From the NCBI GenBank assembly GCA_023380675.1, contig JAMCRS010000359.1, positions 1 to 5,162 on the forward strand: a DNA stretch of 5,162 nt, written 5' to 3'. How positions within the stretch are numbered: the stretch's first letter is position 1; each line of letters opens with the position of its first letter. A program made the translations under genes and the position numbers. The notes beneath the pieces were generated by a model, which made no database searches, was not told the DNA's origin, and saw only the letters and a list, made by a program, of their open reading frames with translations. This stretch comes from Chloroflexota bacterium. GTDB lineage: Bacteria > Chloroflexota > Anaerolineae > UBA4142. This document shows, piece after piece, positions 1 to 5,162 of this stretch.

Positions 1-13
1 TGGAAGACAAAGT

Positions 14-2503
14 TCACGCCCGTTCGACCGGCCCAACTTCGGCGCCGATGCGAATGATCCCTTCCTCGTCCAAGTCTTTCAGCACATCCTCGCCCACGTT
101 CGGGATGTCCCGTGTGATCTCTTCCGGGCCGAGCTTGGTATCACGCGCTTCGATCTCGTGTTTCTCGATGTGAATGCTGGTAAACTTGTCTTCCCGAGCC
201 ATCTTTTCGCTGATCAAGATGGCGTCCTCGTAATTGCCGCCTTCCCAGCTCATGAATGCGACGACGACGTTCTGGCCGAGCGCGATCTGACCTTGGTCCG
301 TCGACGAGCTATCGGCGACCACCTGTCCCTTCTTGACCTTCTGGCTCCGGTTCACGATCGGCCGCTGATCGATGCAGGTGGACTGGTTGGAGCGATTGTA
401 TTTGCGAAGCGTGTAGACGCGCTCCTTTTTGCCGCTCCGAATCCGAATTTCCCTGGAGGTGACGCTGACGACCTCGCCGTCCTCCTCTGCGACGACCACT
501 TGGCCGGAATCGAGCGCGGCCTGCGTCTCCATGCCGGTACCCACGACCGGCGCCTCAGGGCGCAGGAGCGGCACAGCCTGCCGCTGCATGTTCGAGCCCA
601 TCAGCGCGCGATTCGCGTCGTCGTGCTCCAGGAAAGGAATGAGCGCGGCGGAGACGCCGACAATCTGCTTGGGAGACACGTCGAGGTATTCCACTCGATC
701 GGACCAATCCGTCAGGAAGGTCTGATGCCGCCGTACTTCGACGCGCCGGTCGACGAACTGACCCAGGTGATCGACGCGGGCATTTGCCTGCGCAATGGTG
801 TGGCGATCTTCTTCGTCCGCGGCCAGGTAGACGATCTCGTCGGTCGCGTAGGCGCGCACCGGGATCTCGGTACCCTTGGGGAGAGCGGCGAGACGCGCGG
901 CCAACTCGTCGTCGATCAACGTATCGGCTTTGGCGATCACCTTGGACGTGTCCGGTTCTCGGACGTCCTCTCGCAGAATCCTGCCGGCGAGCAGTTCTTT
1001 CTTGAGCGGGACGGTGTTCGTGACGACGCGATACGGAGTTTCGATGAACCCAAATTCGTTGATCTGCCCGTAGGTCGCCAGCCGCCCGATCAAACCAATG
1101 TTCGGGCCTTCCGGGGTTTCGATGGGGCAGATTCGGCCATAGTGACTGTGGTGGACGTCGCGGACGTCGAATCCGGCGCGTTCCCGGCGCAGACCACCCG
1201 GTCCCAGGGCGGACAACGTTCGCTTGTGCGTCAGCTCGGCCAGAGGGTTGGTTTGGTCCATGAACTGGGAAAGCTGCGAGCCGCCAAAGAATTCACGCAT
1301 CGCCGCGACGACCGGCCGGATATTGATAAGGTTGATGGCGGTCATCTGTTCCGGGTCGCGAACGCTCATCCGTTCCCGAACGACGCGTTCGAGGCGGAGG
1401 AGCCCGATGCGAAGGTGGTTTTGAATGAGCTCACCCACTGTTTTGACGCGACGGTTTCCCAAGTGGTCGATGTCGTCTCCGCCCATGATCCCGTTGTTCA
1501 CGAGGATCATGTGCTCAACGACTTTGACGATATCGTCCGCGCGCAGCGTGCGATCTTGAGGGAGCTGGTCCGCCGGGACATCGGTGCCGTAGAGCCGACG
1601 GTTGAGCTTGTGTCGACCGACTTTGCCGAGATCGTAACGCCGTTGGGCAAACAAGAGGGTCGTCAGAAAGTTTCGCGCATTGTCCAGGGTGGGAGGATCG
1701 CCCGGGCGCAGCTTTTTGTAGAATTCGAGGAGGGCCTCGTCTACGGTCGTGAGCTTGGGCGTTTCTCGCTCCAGCGTGGTCCGTATGTATTCGTGCTCAG
1801 CGTTGTTGTCCGCGCCGGCGAAGATGTTGATCAGCCCTTCGTCGATCCCATCGCCAACGCCCACCGCCTTGAGGAGCATCGACACCGGAATCTTGCGCTT
1901 GCGATCGACCTTGACGGAAAGAATGTCTCGCTTGGAGGTCTCGAACTCGAGCCAGGCGCCGCGGTTGGGGATCAACTTGGCGGAGCAAAGCACACGGCCG
2001 GTGGCGCGGTCTTCCGTTGCGCTGAAATACACACCCGGCGAGCGGATCAATTGAGAAACCACCACGCGCTCGGCGCCGTTGATGACAAAGGTTCCGTGCT
2101 CGGTCATGAGCGGAAAGTCACCCATGTAGACTTCTTGCGTGGTCGCCTCGCCCGTCTGGTTGTTCACCAACGCGACGTTGAGGTGCAGAGGCGCCGCGAA
2201 CGTCATGTCCATTTCGCGGCACTCGGCTTCCGAGTACTTGGGCTCGCCGAAGAAATAAGTGAGGTTGAACTTTCGAGCGATGTCGTTGTCGCCCGGAAAG
2301 TAGAGACTGTATTCCTTGTTGAAGGACTCGATGGGAGAGATCTCGTCGAACAGCTCACGAAGACCCTCGGTCTTGAACCATTCGAACGACTCTATCTGGA
2401 CTTTGATCAGCGTGGGAATGTTGTGCACGTCGGGGATACGAGCATACGACTTTTGGTCGGGCATCAGACTGTTGACCATGGTCGTCATCGTCAATTGACT
2501 CAT
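14..2503 (-). CDS. rpoB: DNA-directed RNA polymerase subunit beta, C-terminally incomplete
   Basis: This is the beta subunit, which with beta' forms the catalytic core of RNA polymerase and binds the RNA-DNA hybrid and rifampicin. Visible landmarks in the 829-residue frame are the protrusion and lobe (about 20-400, with RSPGVYF at 154-160), the rifampicin/fork region (407-433, then RPGGL-type sequence to [16 protein letters not shown] at 456-471), [20 protein letters not shown] (626-645) and the hybrid-binding segment [12 protein letters not shown] (755-766), whose E759 and D760 match E. coli E813 and D814. The ATG at 2503 is chosen because a GAGGAG Shine-Dalgarno lies 8 nt upstream; later Met codons (residues 6, 9, 14) lack this. 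The family usually has 1100-1350 residues, so the flap, the active-site lysines (E. coli K1065 and K1073) and the clamp-contacting C-terminus are missing. Conserved sequence stops after IGAEVGP, where GDILVG is expected, and a TGA follows at 14-16. An artefact at the contig end is the likeliest reason. Thr429 and an insert near 495-552 are noted in the findings. Confidence 0.97.
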   Translation of the reverse strand: MSQLTMTTMVNSLMPDQKSYARIPDVHNIPTLIKVQIESFEWFKTEGLRELFDEISPIESFNKEYSLYFPGDNDIARKFNLTYFFGEPKYSEAECREMDMTFAAPLHLNVALVNNQTGEATTQEVYMGDFPLMTEHGTFVINGAERVVVSQLIRSPGVYFSATEDRATGRVLCSAKLIPNRGAWLEFETSKRDILSVKVDRKRKIPVSMLLKAVGVGDGIDEGLINIFAGADNNAEHEYIRTTLERETPKLTTVDEALLEFYKKLRPGDPPTLDNARNFLTTLLFAQRRYDLGKVGRHKLNRRLYGTDVPADQLPQDRTLRADDIVKVVEHMILVNNGIMGGDDIDHLGNRRVKTVGELIQNHLRIGLLRLERVVRERMSVRDPEQMTAINLINIRPVVAAMREFFGGSQLSQFMDQTNPLAELTHKRTLSALGPGGLRRERAGFDVRDVHHSHYGRICPIETPEGPNIGLIGRLATYGQINEFGFIETPYRVVTNTVPLKKELLAGRILREDVREPDTSKVIAKADTLIDDELAARLAALPKGTEIPVRAYATDEIVYLAADEEDRHTIAQANARVDHLGQFVDRRVEVRRHQTFLTDWSDRVEYLDVSPKQIVGVSAALIPFLEHDDANRALMGSNMQRQAVPLLRPEAPVVGTGMETQAALDSGQVVVAEEDGEVVSVTSREIRIRSGKKERVYTLRKYNRSNQSTCIDQRPIVNRSQKVKKGQVVADSSSTDQGQIALGQNVVVAFMSWEGGNYEDAILISEKMAREDKFTSIHIEKHEIEARDTKLGPEEITRDIPNVGEDVLKDLDEEGIIRIGAEVGPVERA

Positions 2504-2511
2504 TCACAAAA

Positions 2512-2517
2512 CTCCTC
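2512..2517 (-). promoter_or_regulatory. Shine-Dalgarno sequence of rpoB
   Basis: The transcript reads GAGGAG followed by 8 nt and then ATG. This fixes the rpoB start at 2503 over the in-frame Met codons at residues 6, 9 and 14. Confidence 0.85.
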
Positions 2518-2565
2518 GTAACAGCGTGGCGTTTCCGCCGGAGAGGCGGGCGCATTTGAGGCCGG

Positions 2566-2589
2566 AAAACCGCGCGTCGGATCGCGCGG
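2566..2589 (-). terminator. Candidate attenuator hairpin in the rpoB leader
   Basis: On the transcript a perfect 7-bp stem, CCGCGCG with CGCGCGG, closes a 6-nt loop (AUCCGA) and is followed at once by UUUU, as in a Rho-independent terminator. It lies about 60 nt before the rpoB ATG. The upstream arm (2582-2588) can instead pair over 7 bp with 2626-2632, which would stop the terminator stem from forming. That is the usual terminator/antiterminator layout. The U tract is short, and CGCGCG runs pair readily by chance, so function is inferred only. Confidence 0.42.
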
Positions 2590-2943
2590 GCGCTGCGCAG
2601 ACCCCATCGCCGCACGAGCGGCGAGCGCGCGAAGACGAGCGGCGCGTCTTACGATCTATTCAGTTGGAGAAGAGAGATTTGGTCCGAGTCCCGGCGACGT
2701 TGGCGGCAGATCCGCACGACCAACGAACTCCCTCTTGCACCCGGGAGAAAGGTTACAACGAGCAAGACGAGGCATGAAAGGGGGATGAATAATCAACAGA
2801 AAGAGCATAACCACGCGAATGTCGGCGTTGCGCGCAGCAGATATATGCGACAAAATGGCTAATGCGCCGCGCAACAAAAATAACCGACCGCGAACCGCTA
2901 ATCGCCCCGCGCCCGTTTCCCTGATGCTATCGAGCAGTCACAA

Positions 2944-2972
2944 ATTATAACCACGAAACACATTCCTGTCAA
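2944..2972 (-). promoter_or_regulatory. Consensus sigma70-type promoter of rpoB
   Basis: On the minus strand a perfect TTGACA (2967-2972) and a perfect TATAAT (2944-2949) are separated by exactly 17 nt, the optimum for the housekeeping sigma factor. Just upstream of the -35 (about 2973-2993) lies an A/T-rich run with CTTTTTCGAAATTTTAA, consistent with an UP element contacted by the alpha-subunit C-terminal domain. The expected start is the A at 2938. It points at rpoB, and no other gene lies between, so it is the likely main rpoB promoter. A match this exact is rare by chance in DNA of this composition. Confidence 0.87.
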
Positions 2973-3007
2973 GTTAAAATTTCGAAAAAGTGGCTGAGAA
3001 AACGGGG

Positions 3008-3024
3008 AAAAACCTCGTGTGAGG
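3008..3024 (-). terminator. Weak terminator-like hairpin after azlD
   Basis: The transcript downstream of azlD reads CCTC, a 4-nt loop ACAC, GAGG, then five U. The stem has only 4 bp, so it would be inefficient alone, but it stands between the azlD stop (3095) and the rpoB -35 box (2967-2972), where a terminator would be expected. Read-through from azlD into rpoB remains possible. Confidence 0.35.
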
Positions 3025-3094
3025 ACACTGTAGCTCCGTTTGGCTTACGTCTGGCAGGTATGCGGTTACCGACCCGTTCTGGGCAAGAAACTGC

Positions 3095-3409
3095 CTATGG
3101 AATAGCTTGCAGCAGCCAAAGAGCGGCCATGCCGGCTGCAATCGTCAGCCACACGTTCTTGGTGCGCCATGCAATCAATGTTGCCGACGCACCGGCGAGG
3201 ATCCGCCAGCTCGCAACCGAAAGGACGAATTCTCCGTCGCGAGCGACAAGCTCAGGGAGTATGATCGCGGACAAGACGGCTACCGGCACGAACGTCATCG
3301 CGCGTGTAAACCACTCTGGCACTTGCAGCCGGCCGTGGGCGGCGATGAACGACAGCCGCGTGGTGTAGGTAACGGCACCTGCGATCACAACCGTCAACAG
3401 TGGACTCAT
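3095..3409 (-). CDS. azlD: AzlD-family small subunit of a branched-chain amino acid exporter
   Basis: A 104-residue hydrophobic protein with about four membrane segments (roughly 3-14, 38-55, 66-82 and 86-102), the normal size and layout for AzlD/BrnE/YgaH. YTTRLSF at 15-21 and the closing segment AWRTKNVWLTIAAGMAALWLL-like pattern at 80-100 are typical of the family. It works with AzlC in the inner membrane. The B. subtilis pair was found through 4-azaleucine resistance, and BrnFE and YgaZH export isoleucine, leucine, valine and in some cases methionine. The frame is open further upstream, but the ATG at 3409 is chosen because it overlaps the azlC stop as ATGA and has a strong Shine-Dalgarno. 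Stop is TAG. Exact substrate is not readable from sequence. Confidence 0.93.
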   Translation of the reverse strand: MSPLLTVVIAGAVTYTTRLSFIAAHGRLQVPEWFTRAMTFVPVAVLSAIILPELVARDGEFVLSVASWRILAGASATLIAWRTKNVWLTIAAGMAALWLLQAIP

Positions 3410-4113
3410 TCCGCACTCACCTCCACCGATTCTCTCTTTACGTCGGCCGCCAAGCCGGCCGCAATACCTACTACCGCCGCGATCAGCAGTCCGAGCTTGT
3501 AGGGAAGACCGACAGTCAACACGCCTACCGACCCGGCGACGACTGCCGCAGTCACGTACGCCCGATTCTTGAGCATGGGTATCACGAGCGCAATGAACGT
3601 GAGGGGAAGCGCAAAGTCGAGCGACCAACTGGAGGGAACCTGCGCTCCGACAAATATACCGACAGCCGTGCTCAACTGCCAGCAGAGCCACAGCATCCCG
3701 CCGGCGCCGAGGAGGAACCAGTGTTTGCTCTCGCGGAAGGCGTTGGCCCTAAAGTACGCGATGGTAACCGCATATGCCTCGTCCGTCAGCACGTAGGCCA
3801 ACAGGACCTTCCAGACCGGGTTGAGACGCTCCAGATACGTAGCGATGGACGCGCTGTAAAGCGCGTGCCGCAGGTTCACAACGAACACCGTCGCGACGAT
3901 AATAACACCGGGCGCGGCTGCGGCGAAAAGGGGCGCGGCCACGAATTGCGCCGATCCGGCGAAAATGATGCTGGACATGCCCTGCGCGAGCGACGCTGGA
4001 ACCGACAATTGGACCGCGAGGGCGCCGTAGATGAGACCAAAGGGAATAACGCCGACCATGAGCGGCAATTGAGCGCGCACGCCGGCCGAGAATTCTGAAC
4101 GCGCAGTCGACAT
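3406..4113 (-). CDS. azlC: AzlC-family large subunit of a branched-chain amino acid exporter
   Basis: A 235-residue integral membrane protein of normal AzlC/BrnF/YgaZ length. Family signatures are present in order: LPLMVGVIPFGLIYG (16-30), MSSIIFAGSAQF (46-57), VNLRHALYSAS (79-89) and LTDEAYAV (109-116). Further hydrophobic segments follow at about 132-155, 168-181, 185-201 and 204-222, and the polar tail (224-235) is probably cytoplasmic. With AzlD it should form a secondary transporter that exports branched-chain amino acids or related compounds. The ATG at 4113 is supported by GGAGG (4122-4126) with an 8-nt spacer. The gene is separated from leuS by 256 nt containing a strong terminator, so it needs its own promoter, but I found no consensus promoter there. 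Family assignment is firm; the substrate is known only by homology. Confidence 0.96.
   Translation of the reverse strand: MSTARSEFSAGVRAQLPLMVGVIPFGLIYGALAVQLSVPASLAQGMSSIIFAGSAQFVAAPLFAAAAPGVIIVATVFVVNLRHALYSASIATYLERLNPVWKVLLAYVLTDEAYAVTIAYFRANAFRESKHWFLLGAGGMLWLCWQLSTAVGIFVGAQVPSSWSLDFALPLTFIALVIPMLKNRAYVTAAVVAGSVGVLTVGLPYKLGLLIAAVVGIAAGLAADVKRESVEVSAE
3417..3424 (-). promoter_or_regulatory. Shine-Dalgarno sequence of azlD inside azlC
   Basis: GGAGGTGA, a full match to the anti-Shine-Dalgarno tail of 16S rRNA, lies 7 nt before the azlD ATG within the last codons of azlC. It settles the azlD start at 3409 and lets azlD be translated both by coupling and by fresh initiation. Confidence 0.85.
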
Positions 4114-4290
4114 TCGTTAGTCCTCCACAAGCCCACCGGAGCTCCCGGCTCGAGTTCTGAGACAAGCTAGATTCGCGAAACAGTCGTGCCCGTGTGCGAA
4201 TGCGAAGAGACTTCAAGGACAAGCCATTTCGCCGAATGACCATGGCGATCGGTTGCGGCGAGCGCCCTTCGGTCGCCGGGCGCAAGCGCA
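4114..4290 (-). other. Upstream region of azlC
   Basis: This 177-nt stretch between the leuS terminator and the azlC ATG holds the azlC Shine-Dalgarno (4122-4126) and, 10 nt before it, a small dyad (GAGC 4139-4142, GCTC 4148-4151, overlapping CCGG 4136-4139 and CCGG 4145-4148). I see no convincing -35/-10 pair and no gene. An Lrp-type regulator controls some brnFE operons, but no operator can be identified here. Confidence 0.4.
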
Positions 4291-4340
4291 ACGAATAAAC
4301 AAGACCCGGCAGGTTGCCAATTGCAACGGTCTGCCGGGTC
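4291..4340 (-). terminator. Rho-independent terminator of leuS
   Basis: Thirty nucleotides after the leuS TAA the transcript forms GACCCGGCAG paired perfectly with CTGCCGGGTC (4331-4340 with 4303-4312). This stem is topped by GTTGC paired with GCAAC (4323-4327 with 4313-4317), with only a 3-nt bulge between and a 5-nt loop. The stem is followed by UUGUUUAUU. This is a strong 15-bp intrinsic terminator for minus-strand transcription. On the other strand no T tract follows the stem, so it is one-directional. Confidence 0.92.
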
Positions 4341-4369
4341 CATGGGAAGCTAGCCGAACCGGACGGCAG

Positions 4370-5162
4370 TTACTTGACCACCACGCTGACCATCTTACCG
4401 GCGATGTAGATGACCTGGTCGGGCGTCTTGCCGGCCAAGTGCCGCTGCACGTTTGGCAGGTTTAGCGCGGCCGCTTTGGCATCTGCTTCGCTCGTCCCGG
4501 CAGCCAACTCAACCCGGTCGCGCACCTTGCCGTTGACCATGACCGGCAATGTGACTCGCTCGTCTGCGGCCACGCTTGCGTCGTAGGACGGCCATTTTTG
4601 CTGGTGAATGGAGTATGTGCGCCCCTTGCGCGCCCAGATCTCCTCCGCCATAAAGGGGGCGACCGGCGCCAGCATGAGCAGCAGCGTGTCGCGCGCCTGC
4701 TCAAAGGCTTCGGCGCTCACGCGGGTCTGTGCGTCCTGGAGGGTATTCGTAAACTCCATCATCGTCGAGACGACGGTGTTGAAGCGGAATCCCTCGATGT
4801 CGCCAGACACCTTTTTGATCGCCTTGTGCATCGACCGGAGAAGATCGCGGTCCGCCTGCGCCGTCGAAGGGCCGGCGGAGGCGAGGTGAGGAGTGGCGTT
4901 CATCAGGTCCCAAACCTTGCGGAGCCAGCGATACGTGCCGCCAAGCCCGTTCGTGTTCCACGGCGTCGCCTGCTCGAAATCGCTGATGAACATTTCATAC
5001 GAACGGAGCGCGTCCGCGCCGTGCTCGCCGACGACCTGGTCGGGAGTAATCACATTTCCCTTGCTCTTGGACATTTTCTCTTTGCCGTCAGGCGCCAGGA
5101 TCATGCCCTGATTCCGCAGCCGACTGAAGGGTTCGATGAACGGAACGTACCCCAGGTCCCGG
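4370..5162 (-). CDS. leuS: Leucyl-tRNA synthetase, C-terminal third (5' end outside window)
   Basis: The class I enzyme that charges tRNA-Leu with leucine using ATP, in the cytoplasm. The visible 263 residues begin in the catalytic core with EPFSRLRNQGM, followed at once by the KMSKS signature (fragment residues 29-33, in EKMSKSKGNV), which binds ATP. The helical anticodon-binding domain comes next, with VGEHGADALRSYEMF and later LLLMLAPVAPFMAEEIW. The fragment ends with the small C-terminal domain that recognises the tRNA elbow (VMVNGKVRDRVELAAG to QVIYIAGKMVSVVVK). The frame stays open to the right edge, and the in-frame ATG at 5104 is internal, not the start. The HIGH motif and the CP1 editing domain, roughly the first 550 residues of a normal 810-870, lie beyond the window. 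The gene ends in TAA, with a strong terminator 30 nt later. Confidence 0.97.
   Translation of the reverse strand, partial: RDLGYVPFIEPFSRLRNQGMILAPDGKEKMSKSKGNVITPDQVVGEHGADALRSYEMFISDFEQATPWNTNGLGGTYRWLRKVWDLMNATPHLASAGPSTAQADRDLLRSMHKAIKKVSGDIEGFRFNTVVSTMMEFTNTLQDAQTRVSAEAFEQARDTLLLMLAPVAPFMAEEIWARKGRTYSIHQQKWPSYDASVAADERVTLPVMVNGKVRDRVELAAGTSEADAKAAALNLPNVQRHLAGKTPDQVIYIAGKMVSVVVK

Larger units (their letters stand above)
2504..2937 (-). promoter_or_regulatory. Long structured 5' leader of rpoB
   Basis: The predicted transcription start near 2938 leaves roughly 435 untranslated nucleotides before the rpoB ATG. No reading frame in it has a Shine-Dalgarno sequence and recognisable protein. 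I found these stems by eye, in transcript order: 2868-2875 with 2827-2834 (8 bp, loop about 33 nt); 2729-2736 with 2670-2677, continued by 2718-2723 with 2679-2684 and enclosing a small 2712-2715/2703-2706 hairpin; 2645-2650 with 2632-2637 (6 bp, 7-nt loop); 2618-2624 with 2607-2613 (7 bp, UCGU loop); 2583-2589 with 2570-2576 (7 bp, then UUUU); 2545-2549 with 2535-2539 (5 bp), 18 nt before the Shine-Dalgarno. Such density in a long leader suggests cis regulation of polymerase synthesis, but GC-rich DNA forms stems easily, and no energy calculation or alignment supports it. I do not recognise a known riboswitch or ribosomal-protein leader. Confidence 0.5.

Noticed and set aside
158..2521. A 787-codon open frame on the plus strand, fully antisense to rpoB
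   Set aside because: It runs codon-for-codon opposite rpoB, so stops arise only where rpoB uses TTA, CTA or TCA, codons that are rare in GC-rich genes. The translation shows no recognisable family and there is no start signal. RpoB conservation fully explains the frame.
2661..2695. tRNA-like pieces on the plus strand (CAGTTGGAG resembling a D loop, GGTCCGAGTCCC resembling a T arm)
   Set aside because: The two pieces are too close to hold an anticodon arm, the T loop lacks TTC, and no acceptor stem pairs around them.
2656..2877. A 73-codon minus-strand frame in the rpoB leader
   Set aside because: It would need a TTG start, has no Shine-Dalgarno sequence and no recognisable protein. An internal start at the ATG followed by CTCTTTCTG also lacks a ribosome binding site.
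3055..3094. Inverted repeats just after azlD (GGCAG with CTGCC, CGGT with ACCG) as a terminator
   Set aside because: The stems are short, the outer pair encloses a long loop, and no T tract follows.
3400..4098. A 232-codon plus-strand open frame opposite azlC
   Set aside because: It has the same codon-for-codon antisense phase as the rpoB shadow and gives a highly charged, featureless protein, while the minus-strand frame is a clear AzlC.
4136..4151. Small overlapping dyads upstream of azlC as a possible operator
   Set aside because: Arms of four bases in GC-rich sequence are expected by chance, and they match no regulator site I know.

Overview
All four genes in this window lie on the minus strand, so the biology reads from right to left. 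In transcription order they are the 3' part of leuS (leucyl-tRNA synthetase), azlC and azlD (a two-subunit branched-chain amino acid exporter), and the 5' two thirds of rpoB (RNA polymerase beta subunit). The DNA is moderately GC-rich. The RpoB N-terminus, its fork region (an HHSHYGR motif where most bacteria have HPSHYGR or HPTHYGR) and the LeuRS C-terminal domain look most like Chloroflexota (Chloroflexi). That placement comes from remembered family sequences, not from a search, and is moderate in confidence.

Right part (4370-5162): leuS enters from the right edge, from just before its KMSKS loop through to its stop. A strong intrinsic terminator (4291-4340) follows 30 nt downstream. Middle (3095-4113): azlC and azlD overlap by four bases (ATGA), each with a strong Shine-Dalgarno sequence, and are almost certainly one translationally coupled unit. 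No convincing azlC promoter was found in the 256-nt gap after leuS.

Intergenic region (2504-3094): this 591-nt stretch has no believable gene and is the most interesting part. It holds a weak terminator-like hairpin after azlD. It then holds an exact-consensus sigma70-type promoter (TTGACA, 17 nt, TATAAT) with an A/T-rich upstream stretch. About 435 nt of untranslated leader to the rpoB start follow. The leader contains at least six hand-found stems. One is a GC-rich hairpin followed by four U, which a competing upstream helix could disrupt, as in a transcription attenuator. The usual upstream genes rplJ and rplL are absent here, so rpoB seems to have its own promoter and possibly its own leader control.

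Left part (1-2503): rpoB is intact through about residue 825. It then leaves the universally conserved sequence in the last 28 bases and hits a stop, which most likely reflects a faulty contig end, not a real short protein. A Thr occupies the rifampicin-pocket position that is Arg529 in E. coli, and there is an extra segment of roughly 55 residues after the fork region compared with actinobacterial and Thermus RpoB.

No mobile element, CRISPR array or tRNA/rRNA gene was seen.
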